DNA of 32,743 nucleotides, from contig CAIRFY010000042.1 in the NCBI GenBank assembly GCA_903877945.1, positions 1 to 32,743 on the forward strand. The letters are read 5' to 3'. This document shows, piece by piece, positions 14,951-22,809 of the stretch. Source of the stretch: an uncultured Oscillochloris sp. Lineage in GTDB: Bacteria; Chloroflexota; Chloroflexia; Chloroflexales; Chloroflexaceae. How positions within the stretch are numbered: the stretch's first letter is position 1; each line of letters begins with the position of its first letter. Below the pieces are notes generated by a model. It was given only the letters and a program-made list of their open reading frames with translations, was not told the origin of the DNA and ran no database searches. A program made the translations under genes and the position numbers.

Positions 14951-16012
14951 TCATCCCTTGTGCAGAGCCAGGTGCGCCTCGTGCAGCAGGCGCTCGGTCG
15001 TCTCCCAGCCGATGCAGCCATCGGTAAGTGAGACGCCGTATTTCAGGCTTGCGTGGTCGGCAGTGAGGGTTTGCTTGCCCTCGTTCAGATTGCTCTCGAC
15101 CATCACACCGACAATGGGGCCAACCTTGCGGATTATCTCGTCGATCACCGTGTGCAAGACGGCCTCCTGGCGGCGGAAGTCGCCGCTGGCGTTGGCGTGG
15201 CTACAGTCTACCATCACCGCCGGGCTCAGGTGGGCCTCGCGCATCAGGCGTGCGGCCTGCACCACATACTCCTCGTGATAATTTGGCTCGGCCCGCCCAC
15301 CGCGCAGGATGACAAAGCCGTCGGGGTTGCCGGTGGTCTTCACCACCGCGCTGCGCCCATCATTGTCGATGCCCAGGAAGCTGTGCTGCCCGGCGGCCGA
15401 GACGCAGGCGTGGACCGCAACCTGGATACCGCCATCGGTGCCGTTCTTAAAGCCTACCGGCATCGAGACACCGCTGGCCAGGGCACGGTGGGTCTGGGCC
15501 TCGGTGGTGCGTGCGCCGATGGTACCCAGGCTGATCTGGTCATCAATATACTGCGGGCTGATCGTATCGAGCATCTCGGTGGCCACAGGCATACCCATGC
15601 CATTAATCTCACGCAGCAGGGTGCGGGCGATCGTCAACCCGGCCCCCATATTAAAGCTGCCGTCGAGGTACGGGTCGTTGATCAGGCCGCGCCAGCCCAC
15701 CGTGGTGCGTGGTTTCTCCAGGTAGACGCGCATAATCAAAAAGAGTCGGTCGCCCAGATCGGCCTGGAGCGCCGTGAGGCGGCGGGCGTAGTCGATGGCG
15801 GCCGCAGGGTCGTGGATCGAGCACGGGCCGATCACCACCATCAGGCGAGGGTCTTCGCGACGTAGAATGCGCCGGATGGTCGCTCGCGAGTCGACCACCG
15901 TGCGGGCCACCGCATCGCTCACCGGTAACTGGGCCTTCAGTTCGCGTGGCGACAGGAAGGGCGTCAGTTCGCGGACGTGCAGGTTGGCAACTTTGTGCGT
16001 ATCGTTAGGCAT
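14951..16012 (-). CDS. aroG: 3-deoxy-D-arabino-heptulosonate 7-phosphate (DAHP) synthase, class I
   Basis: Condenses phosphoenolpyruvate and erythrose 4-phosphate to DAHP, the first step of the shikimate pathway to aromatic amino acids. The 353-residue length is that of the AroF/AroG/AroH type. GPCSIHDP (62-69), RVYLEKPRT (95-103), GARTTEAQTHR, VGFKNGTDGG and MVDCSHANASGD are all present, including the PEP- and metal-binding residues in KPRT and the conserved Cys of GPCSIHD. The start at 16012 (MPNDTHK) fits the family and has AGAGGA 9 nt upstream; longer in-frame extension runs into repeat sequence. Which isozyme, and so which amino acid inhibits it, cannot be told. It follows the GGDEF-EAL gene on the same strand after a 142-nt gap. 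Confidence 0.95.
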   Translation of the reverse strand: MPNDTHKVANLHVRELTPFLSPRELKAQLPVSDAVARTVVDSRATIRRILRREDPRLMVVIGPCSIHDPAAAIDYARRLTALQADLGDRLFLIMRVYLEKPRTTVGWRGLINDPYLDGSFNMGAGLTIARTLLREINGMGMPVATEMLDTISPQYIDDQISLGTIGARTTEAQTHRALASGVSMPVGFKNGTDGGIQVAVHACVSAAGQHSFLGIDNDGRSAVVKTTGNPDGFVILRGGRAEPNYHEEYVVQAARLMREAHLSPAVMVDCSHANASGDFRRQEAVLHTVIDEIIRKVGPIVGVMVESNLNEGKQTLTADHASLKYGVSLTDGCIGWETTERLLHEAHLALHKG

Positions 16013-16026
16013 AGCATCGAGTCCTC

Positions 16027-16074
16027 TTGCTGCGGAATCTCCCCTCCTACCGTGGGCGAAGGGCCGGGGATGAG
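16027..16074. repeat. Degenerate half-copy of family A upstream of aroG
   Basis: The sequence cttgctgcggaatctcccctc followed by a decayed right arm matches the inner right half of the element at 1-133 (gctgcggaatctcccctctcc). It lies 15 nt before the aroG start, in the probable leader. No other feature is evident between 16013 and 16154. Confidence 0.6.
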
Positions 16075-16154
16075 GGCCAAATGCCGCCAGTATACCTGAG
16101 AATCCCCGCCGTGGGATACAGCGTCGGGCGCATCGCAGGGCTGATGTACCGTCG

Positions 16155-18239
16155 CTACGTGTGCATGGTGCCTGATCCCGCGAGCAGCGCACGGACGCCC
16201 TCGTTATCGAGGCCGGGGGCGAAGAGCCAACCCTGGCCAAGGCTGCAGTGCAGGTCGCGCAGTTGCTCGTACTGCTGCTCGGTCTCGATCCCCTCGGCCA
16301 CTACATCCATGCCCAACGTGTGGGCCAGGCCGATGATCGTCTGCACGATCTCGTTCTGCCCGTCTGGCAGGCCGAGGCGACGGATAAACGAGCGGTCGAT
16401 CTTCAGCGTACTTACAGGAAAACTGTAGAGGTAGCTGAGGGACGAGTAGCCGGTGCCGAAGTCGTCAATACAGAGGTGGACGCCCAAGTCGCGGATGTGC
16501 CGCAGGATCTGGCCAGTCTCACCACTCAGATCAACAAAGTTGTGTTCAGTGATCTCAATCTTCAGGCTCGACGAGGGCAGCCCGCTGACCTCAAGGGCGG
16601 TGGCGATCTGACTCACAACATCGGGTTCGGCGAAGAGCCGGGCCGAGAGGTTCACGTTCACCGTGAGAGCCGGATCAGACGCGAATTCATCCTGCCATTC
16701 GCAGGCACGTTGGCATGCTTCGCGCAGCACCCACCAACTGATCGGCACGATCAGGCCCGTCTCCTCCGCAGTATCGAGGAAAGAGCCGGGGTAGAGCAGC
16801 CCGCGTTGCGGGTGCTGCCAGCGCAGCAGCGCCTCAAATCCATTTACCCTGCCGCCCGCCAGAGTGATGATCGGCTGGTAGTGGAGGCGCAATTCGCTGT
16901 GCGCCATCGCTTCGCGTAGGTCGCTCTCAAGCTGAAGATCCGCCATCGCCTGGGTGTGCATCGCGGGTGTGAAAATAGTGTGGCGATCCTTGCCGCTCAT
17001 CTTCGCATGGTACATCGCCGTGTCCGCATCGCGGATCATCTCGGCTGAACCGGTATACTCCAGCGCACTGGTAGTCACCCCAATACTGATGGTCGTGATC
17101 GCCTGGTGTTCGCCCAACATGATCGGTTCGGCAATTGCGCGCTGGATGCGGTTGACGATCACATCGACCGATTGATCGTCAAGAAGATTCTCGACTAGGA
17201 TGGTGAACTCGTCGCCGCCGAGACGGGCCACGGTATCGCCGGGCCGCAGACAGCCCTGGATACGCTCGGCAATAATGATGAGCAACTCGTCGCCCCTGGC
17301 GTGGCCCAGGCTGTCGTTAATCGTTTTGAAGCGATCAACGTCGATAAAGAACACCGCGAAGCGACGCTCCTTTTCGCGGCGGGCAATCGCGATAGTGCGG
17401 TCGAGTCGGTCGATGAAGAGGGCGCGGTTGGGCAGACCCGTCAGCAGATCGTGCAGGGCGTCGTGCTGAAGCTGCTGCTCAACCGCACGGCGGACGGTGA
17501 TGTCCGTCTGCGAGCCAGCGATGCGCGTGGCATGGTTGGTTTCGTCCCAGACCGCCATGCCCCGGCAGAGTACCCAGCGGTAGGCTCCGCTACAATGGCG
17601 GATGCGGTATTCGTACTCAAAAAAGCTGAGCAGCTTGTGGAAGTGAGCGGATAGACGCACCTTGAAGGTTTCCACGTCGTCGGGATGGATGCGGTCGATC
17701 CACTCAGCGGGCGTATCGCTGATCTCACCCTCATCAATGCCGAGCATAGCCTTCCAGCGCGGCGAGAGGTAGACCCTGTCCGTCAGAAGATCCCAGTCCC
17801 ACAGGCCATCGTTCGCCCCGCGTGCGGCCAGGGCGTAGCGCTCTTCGCTCTGGCGCAAAGCCATCTCGGCGCTGCGGGCGGCGCTCATGTCACGAATGAT
17901 GGCCATGCCGCCGCAGATCGCGCCGTTGTCATCGATCTGCGGGCGGGCGGTGATGCTGAGCCAGCGCCCGGTGGGCAGAAAGAACTCGGCGGCATCGGTC
18001 GCGACCCCGACAATCGCACGGGCCAGCGGCGTATCGGCGAGCGGGCAAGGGGTGCGCTGGTCGGGCAGGCAGAGCGAGGCCAGGGCAGTCAGTGGATCTG
18101 CGCCGAGGATCTGGATTGCCGCCGGGCTGACACTCACCAGATCGCCGACCCTATCTACCACCACTACCCCATCCCCCATGCTATCGAGGATGGACTGTAG
18201 CACATCCGCCTGGGTTCGTTCTACCATAGGTATAGTCAC
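16155..18239 (-). CDS. PAS-PAS-GGDEF-EAL cyclic-di-GMP turnover protein
   Basis: A 694-residue soluble protein with two sensory PAS-like domains (about 9-115 and 130-250), a diguanylate cyclase domain and a c-di-GMP phosphodiesterase domain. The GGDEF motif is intact (341-345) with a canonical inhibitory site RPGD (332-335) five residues before it. The EAL motif (469-471), NVNLSARLF, IEITEHNF, the metal-binding pair in CIDDFGTGYSS (590-600), LKIDRSF, VAEGIETEQQ and GQGWLF are present, so both activities look possible. The ATG codon at 18227 or the GTG at 18239 may start it; a weak AGGTG favours the GTG. It precedes aroG on the same strand and is divergent from lysK. Confidence 0.94.
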   Translation of the reverse strand: MTIPMVERTQADVLQSILDSMGDGVVVVDRVGDLVSVSPAAIQILGADPLTALASLCLPDQRTPCPLADTPLARAIVGVATDAAEFFLPTGRWLSITARPQIDDNGAICGGMAIIRDMSAARSAEMALRQSEERYALAARGANDGLWDWDLLTDRVYLSPRWKAMLGIDEGEISDTPAEWIDRIHPDDVETFKVRLSAHFHKLLSFFEYEYRIRHCSGAYRWVLCRGMAVWDETNHATRIAGSQTDITVRRAVEQQLQHDALHDLLTGLPNRALFIDRLDRTIAIARREKERRFAVFFIDVDRFKTINDSLGHARGDELLIIIAERIQGCLRPGDTVARLGGDEFTILVENLLDDQSVDVIVNRIQRAIAEPIMLGEHQAITTISIGVTTSALEYTGSAEMIRDADTAMYHAKMSGKDRHTIFTPAMHTQAMADLQLESDLREAMAHSELRLHYQPIITLAGGRVNGFEALLRWQHPQRGLLYPGSFLDTAEETGLIVPISWWVLREACQRACEWQDEFASDPALTVNVNLSARLFAEPDVVSQIATALEVSGLPSSSLKIEITEHNFVDLSGETGQILRHIRDLGVHLCIDDFGTGYSSLSYLYSFPVSTLKIDRSFIRRLGLPDGQNEIVQTIIGLAHTLGMDVVAEGIETEQQYEQLRDLHCSLGQGWLFAPGLDNEGVRALLAGSGTMHT

Positions 18240-18323
18240 ATTCTTAGCACCTATGCTGCAATCAGCACAGAATTGTCGCCGTATTAGCGTCCTACTGCGG
18301 CTCCCGTGATCTCACACCAAGGC

Positions 18324-18446
18324 ATGTTTCAAAATGGGCACATTCAGATTTACAGTCTTGCGATGCTGCGCCGAGGCGATGACGCGCTCGTATCGAGTCA
18401 TCGCCTCATCGCCTCGGCGCTGAACTGTCACGCTAGATTGAAACAT
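18324..18446. repeat. Family C palindromic element with ATGTTTCAA inverted ends
   Basis: ATGTTTCAA (18324-18332) and TTGAAACAT (18438-18446) form inverted ends of a 123-bp element. Inside, GCGCCGAGGCGATGA (18368-18382) pairs perfectly with TCATCGCCTCGGCGC (18406-18420). The right part (GAACTGTCACGCTAGATTGAAAC) recurs at 23605-23685 as GAACTGTCACGCTGAATT then GAAAC. It lies in the divergent gap between the GGDEF-EAL gene and lysK. Confidence 0.7.
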
Positions 18447-18837
18447 ACCCAAGCGCTGGAGTCTCCCGCCGGGGGTATTCAGCGATGTTGCAACAGCTCT
18501 GATAGGCGCTATATCTGCTGGTGGCGTTATGGTATGATCCGCCAGCACGCTTCCTCGTGTGTCGGTTCGATCTACGGGAGAGCAAGAGGGAGCCATGTGG
18601 GCGCATTTGCAAAGGGCGGTACTGAGAATCTGATAACTTCCAGACCGTCGATTGTACGGTATGACAAGCGATACATTGTACACGATCACGAGGCTGAAGA
18701 AGGACGATAACCTGCTGATTACAGGGCTGATGCAAAATCGCTTCCGGCGGGGTTCGGGGGTGGCGAAGCGATGTCGTACGGAACAGATAGTGTCTGGCAC
18801 TGCACGGATACCCAGGAATAGCGATCTGCATTATATG
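18447..18837. other. Intergenic region without a recognisable gene
   Basis: About 390 bp between the repeat and the lysK ribosome-binding site. Short ORFs on both strands have no recognisable domain, no credible ribosome-binding site and atypical composition. A possible promoter for lysK (TTGCAA at 18488, TATATC at 18510, 16-bp spacer) is weak. The inverted motif in ttgtacggtatg ... cattgtacac (about 18651-18682) could be an operator, but that is a guess. Confidence 0.35.
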
Positions 18838-18853
18838 AAGGAGTCCCCCGTCC

Positions 18854-19897
18854 ATGGACGAGCTAGCATTTCTCACCGCGCTGTTGCACATCCCCTCGCT
18901 TTCAGGGCAGGAGGCGGCAGCGGCGGCGTTCCTGGTTGAGCAGATGCGCGGGTTCGGCTGGGAGGCGTTCGTGGATCCGGCGGGCAACGCCGTGGGCCAT
19001 CTGGGCGAGTCCGGCCCGCTGGTGGTGCTGCTTGGCCACATCGACACGGTGCCGGGCGAGGTGCCGGTGCGCGTCGAGGACGGCAAACTCTACGGGCGCG
19101 GGTCGGTGGACGCCAAAGGCCCCTTCGCCACCTTTGTGATGGCCGCCCGCCGCGCCCAGCTCGCCGGGCACCTGCGCTGTCGCCTGGCCCTGGTCGGGGC
19201 CACCGAAGAGGAGGCCGCCAGTTCGAAGGGCGCGCACTATGCCAGGGATCAGTACGCCCCGCAGTTCTGCGTGATCGGCGAGCCCAGCAGCTGGGATCGG
19301 ATCACCCTGGGCTATAAGGGTCGCCTGTTGGCCTACTACCGTCACCAGCAGCCCTCCGCCCACAGCGCCGGCGAACTGTGCGCCGCCCCTGAGCTTATGG
19401 CTGATTTCTGGGCCGCTGTGCAGGCCCGCTGCGCCGCGCACAACGCTGGCCGCGAGAAGCTTTTTGAGCAGCTTATCCCCTCGCTGCGCCGTGTGGCTAG
19501 TGGTGGCGATGGCATGGCCGACTGGGCTGAGGCCACGGTGGGCTTGCGTCTCCCCGAGGGTGTGGATCCGTCCGCCCTGGCCGAAGAGTTGGCCGCCCTG
19601 GCCGCCCCCGCCGAGCTGCGTACCGAGGGCGACTGCCCGGCCTTCCGCAGCCCGCGCACCACTCCCCTCGCCGGTGCCTTCGTGCGCGCCATCCGCGCCC
19701 AAGGCGGCCAGCCCGCTTTCCTCCACAAGACCGGCACCGCCGACATGAACGTGGTTGGCCCGGCCTGGGCCTGTCCGATTGTCGCCTACGGCCCCGGCGA
19801 CTCGCGCCTCGACCATACCCCCAACGAGCATGTTGAGGTAGACGAGTACTACAAAGCAATCTCCGTCCTCGCCGATGTACTGGCGCAGGTCGGGTAA
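18854..19897 (+). CDS. lysK: M20 metallopeptidase, [LysW]-lysine hydrolase type
   Basis: Releases lysine (or ornithine) from the carrier protein LysW, the last step of the alpha-aminoadipate lysine pathway of Thermus and archaea. The 347-residue length fits. Metal ligands and catalytic residues are visible: LLGHIDTVPG (His62), GRGSVDAKGPF (Asp86), GATEEEAASSKGA (Glu118/119), VIGEPSSWDRITLGYKGRL (Glu143) and the C-terminal GDSRLDHTPNEH (His321). The combination of LGYKGRL and KTGTADMNVVGP is specific to the LysK/ArgE-like subgroup rather than to DapE or ArgE of Escherichia. AAGGAG lies 10 nt before the ATG. No lysW gene is in the window, so arginine-branch substrates remain possible. It is followed after 10 nt by cobC, with the ribosome-binding site of cobC overlapping its stop. 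Confidence 0.85.
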   Translation: MDELAFLTALLHIPSLSGQEAAAAAFLVEQMRGFGWEAFVDPAGNAVGHLGESGPLVVLLGHIDTVPGEVPVRVEDGKLYGRGSVDAKGPFATFVMAARRAQLAGHLRCRLALVGATEEEAASSKGAHYARDQYAPQFCVIGEPSSWDRITLGYKGRLLAYYRHQQPSAHSAGELCAAPELMADFWAAVQARCAAHNAGREKLFEQLIPSLRRVASGGDGMADWAEATVGLRLPEGVDPSALAEELAALAAPAELRTEGDCPAFRSPRTTPLAGAFVRAIRAQGGQPAFLHKTGTADMNVVGPAWACPIVAYGPGDSRLDHTPNEHVEVDEYYKAISVLADVLAQVG

Positions 19898-19907
19898 GGA
19901 ACCACCG

Positions 19908-20540
19908 ATGCGTACCAGTGTCTGGCTCATTCGCCACGGGCAGACCCAGGCCAACCGCGAGCGGCGCTACCAGAGCCACAGCGACAGCCCGCTTACCAGC
20001 TACGGCCAGCGTCAGGTTGCCGCCCTGGCCGTGCGGCTGCACGCCATCCCCTTCGGCCTGATCATCACCAGCCCGCGTGAGCGCACCCGCCGAGCCGCCG
20101 AGGTAATAATGCAGGGCCACCAGGGCGTCACTCTGCGCGAGGATCCGGCCTGGGCCGAGGTGGGCCACGGGCGCTGGGAAGGACTGACCTACGCCGAGGT
20201 GCGCGCCCAGTACCCTGCCGAGGCCCGCGCCCGCTGGGACGCCGGGATCAACGGTAAGGCCGAGGGCGGCGAGAGCCTAGCCGATGCCAACGTTCGCATC
20301 AGCGCGGCGTGGCGCAGCCTGCTGCGCGATCATCCCGGCGGGCGCGTCCTGATCGCCACCCACGCCACGCCCATCCAGCTCATCCTCTGCGCCAGCCTCG
20401 GCTTGCCCCCTCAGGATCACTGGCACTGGCGGATCGACCTCGGCAGCCTCACCTGTCTCGATGTCTACCCAACCGGGGCGATCATTCGTATGGTTAATGA
20501 GGTGCCGCGTCTCTCCAAGGTTTCTAAGGAGTCGCTGTGA
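19908..20540 (+). CDS. cobC: Histidine phosphatase, alpha-ribazole phosphatase type
   Basis: A 210-residue phosphoglycerate-mutase-like phosphatase. The catalytic His10 lies in WLIRHGQTQANRE, followed by SPRERTRRAAE (55-65), the acidic motif AEVGHGRWEGLT (83-94) and the second active-site His152 in IATHATPIQ. Histidine phosphatases have varied substrates; the coupling to cobS is what points to alpha-ribazole 5'-phosphate, the lower-ligand precursor of cobalamin. The ATG at 19908 is chosen because TAAGGA lies 7 nt upstream and the protein then begins with the canonical strand. Its stop overlaps the cobS start (GTGA), implying translational coupling. Confidence 0.85.
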   Translation: MRTSVWLIRHGQTQANRERRYQSHSDSPLTSYGQRQVAALAVRLHAIPFGLIITSPRERTRRAAEVIMQGHQGVTLREDPAWAEVGHGRWEGLTYAEVRAQYPAEARARWDAGINGKAEGGESLADANVRISAAWRSLLRDHPGGRVLIATHATPIQLILCASLGLPPQDHWHWRIDLGSLTCLDVYPTGAIIRMVNEVPRLSKVSKESL

Positions 20541-21319
20541 GCGAACAACAGAACGGCGGCGCGCCGCAATGGGGCATCTGGGGGCCGATCATCAGTCTCG
20601 GCGAGTCGTTGCGCTTCCTGACGATTATCCCGCAGCCCTGGCTGCCGCCCGCAAGTGAGGCCAGTATGGTCGCCTCGATTCCCTGGTTCCCGGCGGCTGG
20701 CGCGATCATTGGTGCGCTGCTGCTGCCCGTCGGCTGGCTGGGTGATCTGGGCTGGGGGGCGATGATTCGCGCCGTCTTTGTCGTGGTCGCTTGGGGTATT
20801 ATCACCAGCGGCCTGCACCTCGATGGCCTGAGCGACACCTTCGACGGCGTGATGAGCTGGCGCACCCGCGAGCGCAAGCTGGAGATCATGCGCGACAGCC
20901 GGATCGGCGCGATGGGAGCCATCGCCATTGGCGCGGTGCTGCTGCTCAAGGTTGCCTTCCTGGCCGGGGCCGGGCCGCGCTGGTGGCAGGCCGCCTTGGT
21001 GGCCCCCGCCCTGGGCCGCTGGGTCAACTGCTACGCTATCTTCTGGTTCCCCTCGGCCCGTGAGGGCGGGCTGGGGCGCAGCTTCAACGCCCAGGTGCGC
21101 CGCCCCGACTTTTGGCTCGCCAGCATCTTCGCCCTCTCCTTCGCGATCATCGTCGCCGGGCCGTCTGGCCTGGTCGCCGCCCTGCTCGTCCTGGCCGGGT
21201 CGCATCTGCTCATCCGCTGGTGGGTACGCGACCTGGGCGGCCTTACCGGCGACACCTACGGCGCGCTCTGCGAGATCGGCGAGGTGGTCGCGCTGGCGGC
21301 GCTTACCTGGGGGGGCTGA
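20537..21319 (+). CDS. cobS: Adenosylcobinamide-GDP ribazoletransferase (cobalamin synthase)
   Basis: Integral membrane enzyme that joins adenosylcobinamide-GDP to alpha-ribazole (or its phosphate), near the end of vitamin B12 synthesis. The 260-residue protein has several hydrophobic helices and the CobS signatures SGLHLDGLSDTFDG (91-104), ERKLEIMRDSRIGAMGAIA (112-130) and GGLTGDTYGAL near the C-terminus. The start is the GTG at 20537 with AAGGAG upstream, overlapping the cobC stop as GTGA. The CobC product would feed or follow this step directly. No other cobalamin gene is visible here, so the rest of the pathway or a salvage system must lie elsewhere. Confidence 0.95.
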   Translation: MSEQQNGGAPQWGIWGPIISLGESLRFLTIIPQPWLPPASEASMVASIPWFPAAGAIIGALLLPVGWLGDLGWGAMIRAVFVVVAWGIITSGLHLDGLSDTFDGVMSWRTRERKLEIMRDSRIGAMGAIAIGAVLLLKVAFLAGAGPRWWQAALVAPALGRWVNCYAIFWFPSAREGGLGRSFNAQVRRPDFWLASIFALSFAIIVAGPSGLVAALLVLAGSHLLIRWWVRDLGGLTGDTYGALCEIGEVVALAALTWGG

Positions 21320-21336
21320 TGTAACGTCGCGTGATT

Positions 21337-21392
21337 GCCGCTCAGCCCTCACCCCCCAGCCCCCTCTCCCCGTGAGGGAGAGGGGCAGGGGG
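21337..21392. repeat. Short family A copy (single hairpin) after cobS
   Basis: Starts gccgctcagccctcacccc as in the copies at 1 and 10844, but keeps only one hairpin (ccctctcccc gtga gggagaggg). It lies 18 nt after the cobS stop and could serve as its terminator. Confidence 0.65.
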
Positions 21393-21453
21393 CCGATGTT
21401 GCTATATACCCTGGACGCTTACCTGGGGGACTGATCAAGATTGTAGAATAGCG

Positions 21454-21459
21454 TATACT
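21454..21459 (+). promoter_or_regulatory. -10 element (TATACT) giving a probable leaderless tsaD transcript
   Basis: TATACT at 21454-21459 is followed 6 nt later by the ATG of tsaD, so the expected first nucleotide is about the A of the start codon. No ribosome-binding site is visible between the -10 and the ATG. The -35 (CTGATC at 21431) is weak. Confidence 0.4.
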
Positions 21460-21465
21460 AAACAC

Positions 21466-22701
21466 ATGACAACACTGCCGGAAGGCTTCACCATCCTGGC
21501 CATAGAGACATCCTGCGACGAGACGGCGGCGGCCGTGGTGCGCGGCGGGCGCACCATCCTGTCCAACGTCGTCGCCTCACAGATGGACATGCATAGCCGC
21601 TACGGCGGTGTAGTGCCCGAGGTCGCCTCGCGCCAGCACATCATCAGCCTGGTTCCCGTGGTGCGCGAGGCGCTGGCGGCGCTGCCCGGCGGCTGGGCCG
21701 ATATTCACGCGGTGGCCGCCACCCACGGCCCTGGACTCAGCGGCGCGCTGCTCACCGGACTCAACGCCGCCAAGGCTATCGCCTGGCAGCGTGGTCTGCC
21801 CTTCGTGGGCGTGAACCACCTGGAGTCGCATATCTACGCGAGTTGGCTGGATGTTGATGACGGAGTGACAAAGCAACCGGGCGATAAGGTGACAGATCTC
21901 ACCCCCTCACCCCGTCACCCCCTTACCCCGTCACCCCCTCACCTCGTCACCCCCTCACCCCCTCACCTCGTCACCCCCTCACCCCCCGAGTTCCCCCTCG
22001 TCGCCCTGGTGGTCTCCGGCGGTCACACGCTGCTGGCCCTGCTGCGCGGCCACGGCGACTACACGATCCTCGGGCAGACCCGCGACGACGCAGTGGGTGA
22101 GGCGTTCGATAAGGTGGCCCGCATCCTGGGCCTGGGCTACCCCGGTGGCCCGGCCATTCAGCAGGTCGCCCAGAGCGCCCAGCCGCCCGTCGGTGTGCTA
22201 CCCCGCGCCTGGTTGCGCGACAGCTACGACTTCTCGTTCAGCGGCCTGAAGACCGCTGTGCTTCACAAGGTACAGGAGCGCCAGGATCGCCAGGATCGCC
22301 TGCCGAAAGTTGACGTTAAAGCGAAGGCTGGTCGCCCGGTGCTTGGCTCCCAGCCTCCCCCAGTCCCTAGCCCTCCGCCCCCCCTCGACGCTGCCTGGGT
22401 CGCCCAGATGGCCTACGCCTTCCAGGAGTCGGTGGTGGACGTACTCTCGACCAAGACGGTTGATGCTGCGCGTCAGCACGGGGCGACCGCGATCATCCTG
22501 GCTGGCGGGGTGGCCGCCAACACCCGCCTGCGCAGCGAACTCTCCCGCCGCGCTGCGGTGCCCGTGCGCTTCCCGCCGATTGCGCTCTGCACCGATAACG
22601 CGGCTATGGTCGCCGCCGCCGCCTTCTATCGCTTCGCGGCTGGGGCGCAGAGCGGGTGGGATCTGGATGTGACGCCGAATCTGAAGCTGGGTATGTCCTA
22701 G
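21466..22701 (+). CDS. tsaD: tRNA N6-adenosine threonylcarbamoyltransferase with in-frame repeat insertion
   Basis: Transfers the threonylcarbamoyl group to A37 of ANN-decoding tRNAs, working with TsaB and TsaE. The N-terminal LAIETSCDETAAAV (11-24) and the metal-binding HLESH (His118, His122), then VVSGGHT, DDAVGEAFDKVAR, FSFSGLKTAV and LAGGVAANTRLR are all intact. At 411 residues it is longer than the usual 330-360. The excess lies mainly at 131-175, a low-complexity run of TPSPPHLV-type units encoded by a tandem repeat, placed between the His motif and the VALVVSGGHT strand. A second Pro-rich loop (271-307) follows SGLKTAVLHKVQ. The gene appears to be expressed leaderless. The product is normally essential, so the insertion is presumably tolerated as a surface loop. 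Confidence 0.95.
   Translation: MTTLPEGFTILAIETSCDETAAAVVRGGRTILSNVVASQMDMHSRYGGVVPEVASRQHIISLVPVVREALAALPGGWADIHAVAATHGPGLSGALLTGLNAAKAIAWQRGLPFVGVNHLESHIYASWLDVDDGVTKQPGDKVTDLTPSPRHPLTPSPPHLVTPSPPHLVTPSPPEFPLVALVVSGGHTLLALLRGHGDYTILGQTRDDAVGEAFDKVARILGLGYPGGPAIQQVAQSAQPPVGVLPRAWLRDSYDFSFSGLKTAVLHKVQERQDRQDRLPKVDVKAKAGRPVLGSQPPPVPSPPPPLDAAWVAQMAYAFQESVVDVLSTKTVDAARQHGATAIILAGGVAANTRLRSELSRRAAVPVRFPPIALCTDNAAMVAAAAFYRFAAGAQSGWDLDVTPNLKLGMS
21856..21990. repeat. GTCACCCC-type tandem repeat inside tsaD
   Basis: Units of the form (c)tcacccc(c/g) preceded by gtgac-type units on the opposite strand make up codons 131-175 of tsaD. The same unit order (ggtgac units, then gtcacc units) recurs at 32402-32671, so both are one repeat family. 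All repeated segments keep the tsaD reading frame. Confidence 0.8.
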
Positions 22702-22733
22702 GTACAATACGTCGATCTCGCACCGACCTTGCC

Positions 22734-22786
22734 CCCTCACCCCCGGCCCCTCTCCCTCACGGGGAGAGGGGGCTGGGGGGTGAGGG
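22734..22786. terminator. Family A hairpin between convergent tsaD and hisN
   Basis: A long GC-rich palindrome (ccctcacccccggcccctctcc paired to its near complement, with a 5-nt loop) lies between the stop codons at 22701 and 22810. It is the single-hairpin form of family A and is well placed to end transcription from both sides. Confidence 0.6.
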
Positions 22787-22809
22787 CCGTTCGGCGGTGG
22801 CCTCGTGTC

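Noticed and set aside
16013..16240. N-terminal extension of 76 residues on aroG
   Set aside because: It passes through a degenerate repeat and the end of the GGDEF-EAL gene; the ATG at 16012 has a ribosome-binding site and gives the usual family length.
18556..18580. Segment with gtcggttcgatctac that recalls a tRNA T-arm
   Set aside because: No acceptor stem, anticodon arm or matching TTC loop stem could be built around it.
18312..18939. Several short frames on both strands in the gap before lysK
   Set aside because: They run through a family C repeat and into lysK, lack ribosome-binding sites and have no recognisable domain.
18902..19954. Long minus-strand open frame opposite lysK
   Set aside because: lysK has all metal-ligand motifs and a ribosome-binding site; the opposite frame shows only low-complexity Gly/Ala/Arg sequence.
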